Notes under the pieces: model-generated
Told to the model about the DNA's origin: nothing
Databases searched by the model: none
What the model saw: the letters and a program-made list of their open reading frames with translations, nothing else
Part shown: piece after piece, positions 33,909-43,819 of the stretch
Position numbering within the stretch: the first letter of the stretch is position 1
Layout: the number at the start of each line of letters is the position of its first letter
Program-made: the position numbers and the translations under genes
Assembly (NCBI GenBank): GCA_000702025.1
Contig: JNKJ01000021.1
Location: 1 to 64,000 of the forward strand
Source of the DNA: Blautia schinkii DSM 10518
GTDB taxonomy: Bacteria; Bacillota; Clostridia; Lachnospirales; Lachnospiraceae
DNA: 64,000 nucleotides
Direction of reading: 5' to 3'

Positions 33909-35465
33909 ATGGATAAAATTCGTGTTATGCTTATTGACGATGACCGACTGGCTGTTTCCTATCTGGAAAGTATTGTAGATTGGGAAGCGCTGGGATATGA
34001 GATTGTGGGAATTGCATATAACGGAAAGCAGGCATTGAAGCTGGTCCATGAATGCTCTCCGCAGCTTGTTATTACAGATATCATCATGCCACATATGGAT
34101 GGGATAGAGCTGAGCCAAAAGGTGAAGGAAATCTCAAAGGATATCCGGGTTGTGCTTCTCACTGCTTACGGAGAATTCGAGTATGCGAGAAATGCTATGC
34201 AGCTTGGCGTGGATTATTATCTGATGAAGGATGAAATCAACCAGGACTACCTGGAAGAAAAACTCAGATTTCTCAAAGGGCTGATTCAGGATAATGAAAA
34301 GGTTTCCCGTATTTTATTCCAGAAGGCTGTGATCGATTATGTACAGCTTGGAGAACAGTATGTGATGGATTCCTACCAGGACAGGGCTCTGCGGGAATTC
34401 TTTTCTGCCAGGCATAATTACATTCTCATCGAACAGAATTTCCCCATTGTCTTAAGTGATAAATGGGAGCTTAAGGTAGAACAGAGGGATTTCGCAATGA
34501 TGCTTGAGAAATGCCTGGAGGTTGCCGGGGTTGATTCTGAGAGGATAAGGATTCACAGTATTCTTCCGGAAAGCAGGATTCTGTTTGTTCTGGAAAGACT
34601 GGGCAACGGGGAATATGAGGAAAGCAGAAAGAACAGGAGTATAGCGGAAAGAATCTGCAAAAATATAAATTTCGGTCAGGAGGCACGCTATACCGTATAT
34701 GTCACTGGCCATCCGATAAAGTTTTCTGAGCTTTATGAAAATCTTACTGCTAAGGAATCTGCTTTCCAGGCAAAGAAGTTCGCCGGTACGGGAAGAGTGT
34801 ACAGTATTACAGACTCCTGCATGGAGCTGGGTGAGTTTCCTAAGGGCCTGTCCGTGGATGTGTGGAAAAAATACCTGAAGGACGATACGTTGGAGGACAT
34901 GCTGACAGAAGTTTATTCTCAGGCGTACTTGAAAGTGGGAGCTGCCTCTGATTTATTGTATAATTTCAGACAGGTATACCAGGCGCTTTTTCAGGAAGAG
35001 AAGAAATATTCTATTCTTCTCTTCGACAATGATACCATGTGCGGGAATCTTTATGATTATCAGGAGGCTTTCCATTGGCTCATACAATATTCCGGGCATG
35101 TGAAAAATCTCAAGGCCGCGGGAGAAAAAAATTCGTACCGTCCCGAGGTGGAAAGGGCTATGAACTATATGTGGGCCAATTATGCGCAGCCATCTCTGAA
35201 GGTTTCGGAAATCGCGCAGCATCTTAACATCAGCGAGAGCCGGATCAGTGTTATCTTCAAAGAAGATACGGGCAAAACCCTGATACAGTATTTGACTGCG
35301 GTAAGGCTTGACCGGGCAAAGAATCTGCTGAAAAATACGGATCTTAAAATCTATGAGATTGCAGAGGCAGTAGGGTACAATAACAGTCAGTATCTCAGCA
35401 ACCTTTTTTATAAAGAGACAGGCTGTTTTCCATTGGAATACAGGCACAGGAATCAGGAAGAATGA
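33909..35465 (+). CDS. response regulator, AraC-type (YesN family)
   Basis: DNA-binding response regulator of 518 residues. The receiver domain has acidic residues LIDDDR at 9-13, phosphoacceptor Asp57 in LVITDIIMP, Thr in LLTAYGEF and Lys in YYLMKDE. A long middle region of unknown fold follows, then an AraC-type double helix-turn-helix at about 410-515 (LKVSEIAQHLNISESRISVI, then IYEIAEAVGYNNSQYLSNLF). The start at 33909 is chosen for GGAGAG upstream. The stop overlaps the kinase start by 4 bp (ATGA). Probable activator of the rhamnosidase-linked transporter. Confidence 0.92.
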   Translation: MDKIRVMLIDDDRLAVSYLESIVDWEALGYEIVGIAYNGKQALKLVHECSPQLVITDIIMPHMDGIELSQKVKEISKDIRVVLLTAYGEFEYARNAMQLGVDYYLMKDEINQDYLEEKLRFLKGLIQDNEKVSRILFQKAVIDYVQLGEQYVMDSYQDRALREFFSARHNYILIEQNFPIVLSDKWELKVEQRDFAMMLEKCLEVAGVDSERIRIHSILPESRILFVLERLGNGEYEESRKNRSIAERICKNINFGQEARYTVYVTGHPIKFSELYENLTAKESAFQAKKFAGTGRVYSITDSCMELGEFPKGLSVDVWKKYLKDDTLEDMLTEVYSQAYLKVGAASDLLYNFRQVYQALFQEEKKYSILLFDNDTMCGNLYDYQEAFHWLIQYSGHVKNLKAAGEKNSYRPEVERAMNYMWANYAQPSLKVSEIAQHLNISESRISVIFKEDTGKTLIQYLTAVRLDRAKNLLKNTDLKIYEIAEAVGYNNSQYLSNLFYKETGCFPLEYRHRNQEE

Positions 35466-37192
35466 GAGAGTCTAAATTAAGAAACAAGACAATACGTCTG
35501 GTGCTGCAAATATATGCACTGGTAATGGCTGCAAGCTTAATCCTAATTTTCATGTTCGTAGTGCGCCCTCTCATGGAGGATGCGCTTGAAAGATACACGG
35601 AACAGAATTCATACATTCTGGATGAAGTGGATTCATCTCTTAATTCTGTGGCGGAGTATACAAACTTTATCGCGTATTCGGAGGATTTTCTTGATAAGCT
35701 CGACGCATATACAGGGAATCCTCAAGATGCAGTTGTGCGTCACGATCTGGAGACGAAGTTATATAATGCCAAAACAATCAAGAGAGAGATTCAGAGTGTG
35801 GCTGTGGACGTGGAGGGCTATGATATCGTTTCCTCTATTCTGAGGTTGAAAACCGAGGAAGAGGAGCTGATGGAATCACAATGGTATGAAAAGATACGGA
35901 ACACTAGCTATACGGGCGGATTTTCAAAGGGAATCACCATCCAGGAGGATGGTCATGAGACACGTTTGATCGCATATACGAAGAGCTATCATTTTAAAAA
36001 CAGGAAATTCACTCTTACTGTTTTTTTTCGCTATAATGATTTACTTGGAAGTATTATCAGGTATTATAAGAGCAATTTTGAGAAGCAATATTGGATAACA
36101 GCAGACGGAAAAGCCCTTTTTGAAAGCGAGCAGGACGAGATTGATGAGCTGTGTGCCTTGTTTGACGGGGAGGAAGGATGGCCCCGCCGGAATTCTGACG
36201 GTGTTTTATGGCAGGACGGGTTGCTGAATGCATCCTATAGTTCAGTGTCTTATATACCGTCGGCTTATCTTTTAGACCGGATAAGAGAAAATATCGTGAT
36301 CATGGTTTCTATGGCAGTTGTTCTGCTTATTGGAACGTTGTTTATTGTTATTTATGTAGTAAATAGGATTACCGGGCCGCTGCACAGTATGACAGAGGCA
36401 ATGAAGGGGGTAGTGTCAGACAATTTTGAGACAAAGCTTCCTGTGGAAAGCGACGACGAGATCGGCTACCTCAGTGAAACCTTTAACAGCATGGGGGAAA
36501 AGCTTCAAGAGTATTTCAAACAGCTTGTGAAAAAGATGGAGAATGAGCAGGAGATGAAATTCGGACTGCTGATCAGCCAGATTGATCCGCATTTTGTCTG
36601 CAATACTTTAAATACCATCAAATATCTGGCTATGCAGAAAAGAACGGACGACGTACAGAAGGTAGCCAGCGCATTGTCCAACATACTGCGGGACAGGCTG
36701 CGCGTGAAGGATTTCCAGATTTATGACACTGTACAGCAGGAGGTGGATACCATTGAGCAGTATCTCGCTATACAGGAATACCGTTATGGTGGAGAGGTCC
36801 GGCTGGAGTGCGAGATTGCGGAAGAGGTAAAGGAATGCAGAATACCGAAAAATATGATGCAGCCCCTTGTAGAAAATGCTTTGTTTCACGGTCTGGCAGA
36901 CGAGGATGACGGTTCTGTCAGAGGGACCATCCGCATCCAGGTCAAAAGGCAGGGAGACGCTCTTTCAATCGTGGTAGCAGATAATGGCGCGGGAATTTCC
37001 CCGGAGCAGGTGCAGAGTCTGCTTCATCCTCAGCCGGATGTTTCTGAGCACCGAAAGGGGCATGGGATTGGTATTGCCAATATTATGGAGCGATTGGAGA
37101 TTTTGTACGGGGATATGGCAGAGTTTCATATCCACAGCGAATTGGACAAGGGCACGGAAATGGAGATTTTAATTTGGAGTAAATCGGAGTGA
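35462..37192 (+). CDS. sensor histidine kinase (YesM family)
   Basis: Membrane sensor of 576 residues. TM1 at about 14-36, an extracellular sensor region to about 275, TM2 at about 277-300, HAMP at about 300-352, and the phosphorylated His at 377 in QIDPHFVCNTLNTI, the His_kinase type of LytS/YesM enzymes. The C-terminal ATPase has NALFHGL, ADNGAGI and GIGIANIMERL. Overlaps the regulator gene by 4 bp and the alpha-rhamnosidase reading region directly. It most likely senses a sugar, directly or through the binding protein. Confidence 0.92.
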   Translation: MRESKLRNKTIRLVLQIYALVMAASLILIFMFVVRPLMEDALERYTEQNSYILDEVDSSLNSVAEYTNFIAYSEDFLDKLDAYTGNPQDAVVRHDLETKLYNAKTIKREIQSVAVDVEGYDIVSSILRLKTEEEELMESQWYEKIRNTSYTGGFSKGITIQEDGHETRLIAYTKSYHFKNRKFTLTVFFRYNDLLGSIIRYYKSNFEKQYWITADGKALFESEQDEIDELCALFDGEEGWPRRNSDGVLWQDGLLNASYSSVSYIPSAYLLDRIRENIVIMVSMAVVLLIGTLFIVIYVVNRITGPLHSMTEAMKGVVSDNFETKLPVESDDEIGYLSETFNSMGEKLQEYFKQLVKKMENEQEMKFGLLISQIDPHFVCNTLNTIKYLAMQKRTDDVQKVASALSNILRDRLRVKDFQIYDTVQQEVDTIEQYLAIQEYRYGGEVRLECEIAEEVKECRIPKNMMQPLVENALFHGLADEDDGSVRGTIRIQVKRQGDALSIVVADNGAGISPEQVQSLLHPQPDVSEHRKGHGIGIANIMERLEILYGDMAEFHIHSELDKGTEMEILIWSKSE

Positions 37193-37206
37193 ACAAGGAG
37201 AAGTTT

Positions 37207-39882
37207 ATGAATATATATGATGTTACAGTGGAATATCAAAGGAATCCGCTGGGGTTGGATACACGGGCGCCCAGATTTGCCTGGAAGCTCGAAAGCGAGG
37301 AGAAGGGGTGTTTTCAGAGCGCCTATCAGATACAGGTATCAAGGACAACAGATTTTGCGGACTGTGACTGGGATACAGGAAAGGTGATCTCCCAGGATTG
37401 CGTCCAGATACCATATGCAGGCAGGGAATTGGAGAAATTCACCGAGTATTTTGTGCGTGTCAGGGCGTGGGATAGAGTGGGACAGGAGAGCCGATGGAGT
37501 GATACATCCCGCTTTGAAACTGCGATGCTGTCATACGAAGATTGGACCGCGGACTGGATTACCCCGGAATATGATTACACGGCACCTAAGACGGCCTGCC
37601 CTATTATAAGAAAAGAGTTTCAAACAGCCGGAAAGATAAAGCGTGCAAGAGTATATGTGACAGCGAAGGGGTTGTATGAACTAAGACTGAATGGTAAAAA
37701 GGTGGGCGGCGATTATCTGACACCCGGCTGGACGGCGTACAATAAAAGAACCATGTATCAGACTTATGATGTGACAGATATGGTTGCAGAAGGCGGGAAC
37801 GCCATTGGCGTGACGATTGGAAGCGGCTGGTATAAGGGCGAACTGGGCTGGCGCTCCAGAAGGAATCTCTATGGAGGGCGTGAGGCGCTGATTCTTGAGC
37901 TTCATCTCACTTACGAGGACGGGCATCAGGATAAGATTGTTTCGGACGGGACCTGGCAGTCCACCTACAGAGGTCCGGTACTGTATAGTGAAATCTATCA
38001 TGGAGAGACGTATGACAGCCGCAAGGAAATTGATTTTGATAAATACGGCTGCAGCTTCGGGGATTGGTTTGGCGTAAGAGTCATGGGGGCTGTGACGAAG
38101 CAAAACCTCATAGCGCAGGAATGTCCGCCTGTCAGGGAAAAGCTGGTGTTAAGGCCTGTGAAACTAATTGTCACACCTTTGGGAGAGAAGGTTCTGGACA
38201 TGGGGCAGGACATGACAGGCCATGTGAGATTCCGGGTAAAAGGAAAAGCCGGGGACAGGGTGATTCTGCAGCATGGAGAGATTCTGGACGGAGAAGGAAA
38301 TTTTTATACCGATAATTTAAAAGGGGCTAAGCAGCGGATTGAATATATAGTTAAGGATGAAAAAGAAGCTGTGTTCCAGCCGCATTTTACATATCAGGGC
38401 TTTCGCTATGTGAAGATAGAAGCTTATCCGGGAGAAATCAACCCCGATGATTTCGAGGGCGTGGTTTTGTATTCGGATTTAAAGCAAACGGGATTTTTCG
38501 ACACAAGCAATCAGGACTTGAAGCAGCTTACCCAGAATATTTTGTGGGGGCAGAGAGGGAACTTTGTGGATATTCCAACGGACTGTCCGCAGAGATGTGA
38601 GAGACTTGGATGGACAGGGGATATTGAGATTTTTGCAAATACAGCGGCTCTTAATATGGAAATCCCGCTTTTCCTGAGAAAGTGGCTTCATGACCTGCGT
38701 GCAGAACAATTTGAAAGCGGAGGCGTGCCATGGGTGGTGCCGGATATCTATGACGACACCTATGCATACGATCTCGCCGGGTACACAGGACAGAGTGAAA
38801 AGGTCGCGGCTGCCTGGGGGGATGCGGCTACGATATGCCCATGGAGTCTGTACCTTGCATACGGTGACAAGCGTATTCTGGAAGAACAGTTTGACAGTAT
38901 GTGCAGATATGTGGAGTTCATCAGAACGCAGGGGCCAAACGAATATACCTGGGAGGGCGGGCACCAGCTCGGGGACTGGGTTGCGTTGGATGCGCCCTAT
39001 GGCAGCTTTGTGGGGGCAACAGATGTAGAATATGTGGCAACTGCTTATTATGCAAGGTCTGCTGAAATTCTGTCAAAGGCCGCGCAGATTATCGGGAGAG
39101 AAGAGGAACATCTCAAATATAAAGAGCTTCATAATAAAATCGTGGAGGCTTTCCGGCAGTTGTATGTTGAAGAGGACGGTTCCCTTAAGGTTAAGACACA
39201 GACTGCACTGATTCTGGCAGTGGAGTTCGAATTGGTTCCGTTGCCGCTTGCAGAGAGATACAGTGCACAGTTGGCTCAGTGGCTTAAGGATACCAATTAT
39301 GATTTGATTACAGGTTTTGTGGGAACTCCTTACATCTGTCATGTACTATCGAAATTTGGGCATGAGGATGCGGCATATGAGCTTTTATTTAAGAAAGAAT
39401 ACCCCTCATGGATGTACCAGGTAACACAGGGGGCGACTACTGTATGGGAGCATTTGGACGGTATTAAGCCGGACGGGACATTGTGGAATCCCCGGATGAA
39501 TTCTTTTAATCATTATGCGTATGGCTCTGTTGCGGAATGGATTTTTAAAGAGATTGCCGGGCTGCAGCCATGTGAGGAAGCGCCGGGATATAAGAGATTC
39601 CGTATCCGGCCTTGTCCGGGTGTACAACTTGAGGATGCGGGATTTACTTTTGAGAGTATGTATGGAACCATTGTCAGTGCATGGAAGAAAGTAGATGGCG
39701 GCATTAAATATGACATTACAGTACCGGCAAGCACAGAGGCGGAGGTTTATCTCCGGGGAAATGACATTCTGCAAAACGGAAGCCCGGTTGAAGAGGCGAA
39801 TGATATTAAAATACTTGAGAAGGATAGGAAAGGCTGCCTTATGGTACTGACAGGAGGAACTTATCAGTTTTTCTGCAGATAG
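37207..39882 (+). CDS. GH78 alpha-L-rhamnosidase
   Basis: Hydrolyses terminal alpha-L-rhamnose from plant glycosides or polysaccharides. Of 891 residues and without signal peptide, so probably cytosolic and acting on imported oligosaccharides. N-terminal beta-sandwich domains (YEVTVEY-like start, LYGGREALILEL) precede the (alpha/alpha)6 barrel with the family signature DCPQRCERLGWTGD near residue 458, containing the conserved acidic residues, and a C-terminal Glu candidate in VTQGATTVWEHLDG. The ATG at 37207 has AAGGAGAAG upstream; a GTG at 37189 is the alternative. A hairpin follows before the glycerate kinase gene. Confidence 0.9.
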   Translation: MNIYDVTVEYQRNPLGLDTRAPRFAWKLESEEKGCFQSAYQIQVSRTTDFADCDWDTGKVISQDCVQIPYAGRELEKFTEYFVRVRAWDRVGQESRWSDTSRFETAMLSYEDWTADWITPEYDYTAPKTACPIIRKEFQTAGKIKRARVYVTAKGLYELRLNGKKVGGDYLTPGWTAYNKRTMYQTYDVTDMVAEGGNAIGVTIGSGWYKGELGWRSRRNLYGGREALILELHLTYEDGHQDKIVSDGTWQSTYRGPVLYSEIYHGETYDSRKEIDFDKYGCSFGDWFGVRVMGAVTKQNLIAQECPPVREKLVLRPVKLIVTPLGEKVLDMGQDMTGHVRFRVKGKAGDRVILQHGEILDGEGNFYTDNLKGAKQRIEYIVKDEKEAVFQPHFTYQGFRYVKIEAYPGEINPDDFEGVVLYSDLKQTGFFDTSNQDLKQLTQNILWGQRGNFVDIPTDCPQRCERLGWTGDIEIFANTAALNMEIPLFLRKWLHDLRAEQFESGGVPWVVPDIYDDTYAYDLAGYTGQSEKVAAAWGDAATICPWSLYLAYGDKRILEEQFDSMCRYVEFIRTQGPNEYTWEGGHQLGDWVALDAPYGSFVGATDVEYVATAYYARSAEILSKAAQIIGREEEHLKYKELHNKIVEAFRQLYVEEDGSLKVKTQTALILAVEFELVPLPLAERYSAQLAQWLKDTNYDLITGFVGTPYICHVLSKFGHEDAAYELLFKKEYPSWMYQVTQGATTVWEHLDGIKPDGTLWNPRMNSFNHYAYGSVAEWIFKEIAGLQPCEEAPGYKRFRIRPCPGVQLEDAGFTFESMYGTIVSAWKKVDGGIKYDITVPASTEAEVYLRGNDILQNGSPVEEANDIKILEKDRKGCLMVLTGGTYQFFCR

Positions 39883-39897
39883 GCAGTCTGGCTTTGG

Positions 39898-39936
39898 ACG
39901 GGGATTTTGGCATAGCGGCAAAATCCCCGTTGTTTG
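39898..39936 (+). terminator. hairpin between rhamnosidase and glycerate kinase genes
   Basis: Perfect 12-bp stem ACGGGGATTTTG / CAAAATCCCCGT at 39898-39930, followed by TGTTTGT. A partial terminator lowering glycerate kinase expression. Confidence 0.7.
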
Positions 39937-39972
39937 TATTATGGGAAGAAATAATCAGGAGGATGAGATGAT

Positions 39973-41106
39973 ATGAGAAAATGTATAATTGTACCGGATT
40001 CCTTTAAAGGAACATTAAGTGCAGTCAGAGTATGCGAAATTATGGAACATAAAGTGAAAGAGCATTTCAGCGGCTGTAAGGTTATGACAATTCCTGTGGC
40101 GGACGGCGGAGAGGGCACAGTGGATTGTTTCCTTTATGCCATGGAAGGCAGACGGATAACGGTTCCTACAACCGGACCTTTCGGAGATGCTGTCCGGGCG
40201 GAATTTGGGGTGTTTGGAGATACAGCGGTGATAGAGACTGCAAGCGCGGCAGGAATTACCTTAGCTGAGGGTAGGCTCAATCCCCTGGAAGCGACTACAT
40301 ACGGTCTGGGGGCATTGGTAAGAAGTGCTCTGGAAAACGGATGCAAAAAAATTATTTTAGGCTTGGGTGGAAGCTGTACCAATGATGGCGGTGTTGGTCT
40401 GGCTGCGGCGTTGGGCGCAAGATTCTATTCGCAGGAGGGAAAGGAATTTTTGCCTAAGCCCTATGAATTTACAAAAATCGCATGGATTGACTGTGAGCCG
40501 GTCAGGGAATTGCTTGAGGGTGTTTCTGTGGATGCAATGTGTGACATTGAGAATCCCATGTATGGAAAGAATGGCGCAGCTTATGTATTTGCACCGCAGA
40601 AAGGGGCTGATCCGGAGACGGTGGAAATCCTTGATCTGAATCTGAGAGCTTTGGATCAGGCAATTAAAAAAAGTATGAACCTGTCTGTGGCGCAGATATC
40701 AGGAAGCGGTGCAGCAGGAGCCTTAGGGGCGGGCGTGGTGGCATTTCTGGGAGGAATACTTAAACCCGGTATTGAGGCAGTTTTGGATGTGGTGGACTTT
40801 GACAAAAAGATTCGGAATGCAGATGTTATTTTCACAGGAGAAGGTAAAATCGATTCCCAGAGTGTGTGGGGAAAGGTTATTGCCGGAGTAGGACGGCGTG
40901 CGAAGCTTCAGAATATTCCTGTGATCGTGGCTGCGGGATGCCGCGGGGAGGGTGCGGAGGAAGCATACCAGATGGGTGTTTCCGCCATTTTTCCCACCTG
41001 CCTGGAACCCAGAAGTTTCGAAGAAATGAGGGGAGACAGTGAGGAATATTTGGAGAAAACAATGGATTCGATACTGAGGGTGATGAAGCTGCCGTTCGTA
41101 CGTTAA
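39973..41106 (+). CDS. glxK: glycerate kinase (type I)
   Basis: Phosphorylates D-glycerate with ATP (GlxK/GarK family), 377 residues. Family blocks: VPDSFKGTLSAVRVCEIM at the N-terminus, IPVADGGEGTVDCFLYAM near residue 40, LGGSCTNDGGVGLAAALG near 135, SGSGAAGALGAGVVAFLGG near 240 and VIFTGEGKIDSQS near 290. Start behind AGGAGGATG. Placed after the rhamnosidase; how glycerate arises from rhamnose here is not evident, but aldehyde products of short-sugar breakdown could feed it. Confidence 0.92.
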   Translation: MRKCIIVPDSFKGTLSAVRVCEIMEHKVKEHFSGCKVMTIPVADGGEGTVDCFLYAMEGRRITVPTTGPFGDAVRAEFGVFGDTAVIETASAAGITLAEGRLNPLEATTYGLGALVRSALENGCKKIILGLGGSCTNDGGVGLAAALGARFYSQEGKEFLPKPYEFTKIAWIDCEPVRELLEGVSVDAMCDIENPMYGKNGAAYVFAPQKGADPETVEILDLNLRALDQAIKKSMNLSVAQISGSGAAGALGAGVVAFLGGILKPGIEAVLDVVDFDKKIRNADVIFTGEGKIDSQSVWGKVIAGVGRRAKLQNIPVIVAAGCRGEGAEEAYQMGVSAIFPTCLEPRSFEEMRGDSEEYLEKTMDSILRVMKLPFVR

Positions 41107-41256
41107 ATATTTAGTCGGTTATAAATTGCGGTGTAAACTAAATATTTATAAGCATTCTACGGTGTGCATGCTTTTGTAAAAAGCAAAGGCAGAAGTGTAT
41201 AAACTACGTTACTATTCACGGTATAGGTGAACACAATGGTACCATAGCAGTATCTT

Positions 41257-41290
41257 AAGAGCTCCCGGCTTGTAGGCCGGGAGCTCTTAC
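41257..41290. terminator. terminator at the left end of the insertion sequence
   Basis: AAGAGCTCCCGGC / GCCGGGAGCTCTT, 13 perfect pairs with a TTGTAG loop. It ends minus-strand transposase transcription or blocks read-in from glxK. Confidence 0.75.
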
Positions 41291-41348
41291 ACAAATAGAC
41301 AAGATAGTAGATTTATATTTTCCCACTCTAACAGGAGGCAGCCTGGTC

Positions 41349-42953
41349 TTAAACTGCCCCTGTTCCCTGGTTAAAACGTTCCCGTACTCCTTCGTACATG
41401 TTCTCGCCATCCGCTCTCATGCTCTCCATTACAGAAAGGCCATCACAAAAATAATCCCGCCCTTCCCCGCTCCGGAAACACATCACCTGAGCATTTTTCC
41501 TTTTGTATTTCCTCGCTGCGTTCTCTGCTGCATTGTTCGTTGGCGGGATGGAGGGGTCATACAGGAACAGCAGGTAATCATCCCTGTCCTCCCACATCCG
41601 TTTATACAAGTTGTACCCGTCCTTAAAATAGTCTCCTGGCGGCTCATATTCGTATTCTTCTTTTGCCTTTTCCAGGATCTTTCCATACCGCTCCACCAGT
41701 CTTTCGATCTCCTGTGGGTCTGCTCCTCCTCCTTCTGGCATGCTGTTCCTCCAATGGACTGCCTCTTTTATCCATTCTAGCATCTGCTTGTTCCACTTAA
41801 GCCACGGCTCATTCTCTATGCTGGAACGCAGGTATCTTTCTACATGTGCCAGGCACTCCTGGTGACGCTTTCCGTAGTTTTGCCAGGTCGCCTCATGGTC
41901 ATGGATGAGTGTCCCGTCATAAAATTCGGCTGGTGAGCCCTTCACACCTTCGTGGCCTTTCTTTTCCTTGCCCTGGTAGAGTACCCGCCCTCCTGACGCG
42001 CACACCATGACAGTGCCCTGTTTCCCGTTTACACGGCCAAAGGTAAAGTCTACGTGCATATGGGGGGGAGGCCTGCAGCTCCAGGAAGATCTCGCTGCGT
42101 TCCTCCTGCGTCTTTTCTGAAAATTCTTTGGAAAGGCCGCATATCATCCCGCCGGACAGGTCAAGCTTCCCTCCAGAGACCGTTTTTAAGAATTCTCCTG
42201 TCTTACTGACGGAAACATAGCACTGGTTATTGAGCAGGTATGCAGCTGCTTTTACCGTCCCGTCATAGTTCACATCGTCTTTCACCCCTTCCGGGAATGG
42301 GGCATGGACTTTTTTACCGGTCACTTTGCTGACGTATTCCGGTGTGACATATTCCACCACCTCTGTCGACACGTGCAGGAACACTACCTGCCTGCGGACA
42401 AGTTTCCCGGTCGGACGGTATCCACTGCTGCATGACACTTCTTCCGGCGCCGGGATCTCTATAATCCGGGTTGGCTCCTGCCGTTTCCTTTTATGGTGTG
42501 GGTGCCCCGGCTGACCGCCCGGCCTCCGCCCGCTCTTTTCCCTTCCATTATGGATCTTCCCATGGTCTGGGGCCTGGGATGAGGACTTCGAGGAATTGGT
42601 ATAGTCGCGGTTGACACGGGCTGTCAGTTCCCGGTTCTTCTCCTTTTCCTCCTCAAGCTGCGTCATCACTCCATATAGCTCCGTCCTCAGCCTGCCCAGC
42701 TTCTCAAGAGCATCATCCCGCTCGTTCTGCGCACGGTACATGGCTTCCCTTGCTTTCTCCAGTTCCCGGTCTTTCCGGGCCAGCTCCGCTTCTTTTTCAA
42801 GGCGCGGTTCTCACGTTCCAGCCTTTTTATCTCCCTGAGGTGTCCTTCTTCCTGCCGGATGTACTGTTCCCCGGACTGGAAGGCTTCCACAAGCCTGCTC
42901 AATTTTTTGACTTCGTACTGGAGCCTTGTAATGGATTCAAAAGTTACACGCAT
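41349..42953 (-). pseudogene. IS66 transposase with two frameshifts
   Basis: DDE transposase. The N-terminal coiled-coil starts at 42953 (MRVTFESITRLQYEVKK). The frame changes near 42797 at TTG-AAA-AAG, then continues through GRRPGGQPGHPHHKRKR and CSSGYRPTGK, and changes again at a seven-base G/C homopolymer at 42062-42068. The last part holds MHVDFTFGRVNG with the first catalytic Asp and IPPTNNAAENAARKYKRKN with the catalytic Glu. Both breaks are at slippery runs, so programmed or transcriptional slippage, or sequencing error, cannot be excluded. As written no complete enzyme is made. Confidence 0.85.
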
Positions 42954-43000
42954 CTGGGGGACCCTCCTCTGTTTTTCGATGCCTCCTGGGCAATGGCAGT

Positions 43001-43270
43001 TTACTTTTCCGAAAAGATCCTGGAAAAGGATGTGAGCAGTTCCTGCTGCTCCGTACATATTTTTTCAAGCTTTTCATTGGCGGCCGCCATTTCGTTTCCC
43101 GCATCGAGCAGGGCCTGCTTTTCTTTTTCCAGCAGAGCGGCTTTTTCCTGCTGGGCCTGGAGCAGCTTTTTTTGTGAGGTGATCAGCCTCTGGTCTGCTG
43201 CGTGCTGTTTTTCAAGGGCCGCGATCAATCCCTCCTGTTTTTTTATGACCTGTTCGAGTCTGCTGTCCAT
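43001..43270 (-). CDS. small coiled-coil protein carried by the insertion sequence
   Basis: Eighty-nine residues beginning MDSRLEQVIKKQEGLIAALE, almost entirely predicted coiled coil rich in Gln, Glu, Lys and Ala, ending FSRIFSEK. It lies just upstream of the transposase, on the same strand and inside the terminal repeats. It replaces TnpA/TnpB of classical IS66 elements; its role is unknown, perhaps assembling transposase. Start is the first ATG after AAGGCAGGT. Confidence 0.6.
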   Translation of the reverse strand: MDSRLEQVIKKQEGLIAALEKQHAADQRLITSQKKLLQAQQEKAALLEKEKQALLDAGNEMAAANEKLEKICTEQQELLTSFSRIFSEK

Positions 43271-43682
43271 ATCTTTACCTGCCTTTTCTTTGTTAATGGG
43301 ATTATACCAAAGAGGGGAGAAAAAGTCGAACGGGAGGAAAAAGGGACACTGGCATTTTGACGATGGAAAACCTGGGGGACATCGCTGCCGGCTGTGGATA
43401 TCTTCTGATAAAAACAGGCCAAAAAGGTCATTGGGACAATGATAGGACGGGGTAGGGCAAGGAACTGGATATCCCTGTAAAAAATGGATGTTTTCAAGGC
43501 TGCGTCTTGACAGATGGGTGTGGATAACTTCTGAGAAAAAATATGGATTTCTACGATTTGCACAAAAGAACTTTCTATATATTAAAAGGGCGGTGAAACA
43601 GGGAAAATATATTCCTGTGCTCAACCGCCCCGTGAATAGTAACTAAACTACAGAATGAAACAAAGCAAATCAATTTTAAGTC

Positions 43683-43809
43683 TTGAATTTGCAGAGGAAG
43701 AGTGTTATAGTATAAACATAAAGAGGAACAACCGCCCACAAGGTGGGTTGACCAGTTAATCAGATAGAAATGCCACCCTTTCGCTCGCCAAAGTTTAGGG
43801 GTGGTTTTT
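43683..43809 (+). ncRNA. antisense RNA, candidate type I antitoxin
   Basis: Near-ideal promoter TTGAAT (43683-43688), 17 bp, TATAGT (43706-43711). A transcript from about 43718 would end at the CCACCC...GGGGTGG hairpin plus T-run (43773-43809), about 92 bases, and includes a second hairpin CCGCCCACAAGGTGGG. No coding frame lies in it. It converges with the small toxin gene at 43820-43906 on the other strand, so their 3' ends should overlap, as in bsrG/SR4-like systems. Confidence 0.65.
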
Positions 43810-43819
43810 CTATGCTAAG

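Larger units (their letters stand above)
41200..43651. mobile_element. IS66-family insertion sequence with 8-bp target duplication
   Basis: The element spans 41208-43643 (2436 bp). Its ends are perfect 14-bp inverted repeats GTTACTATTCACGG (41208-41221) and CCGTGAATAGTAAC (43630-43643). TAAACTAC flanks it on both sides (41200-41207 and 43644-43651), an 8-bp duplication as IS66 elements make. It carries a frameshifted transposase and an accessory coiled-coil gene, both on the minus strand, and hairpins near each end (41257-41288 and about 43586-43630) that would insulate it. No separate TnpA/TnpB genes, so it resembles the short ISBst12-like subgroup. Confidence 0.92.

Noticed and set aside
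41100-41207. Extension of the insertion sequence further left
   Set aside because: The 14-bp ends and the TAAACTAC duplication fix the boundary at 41208.
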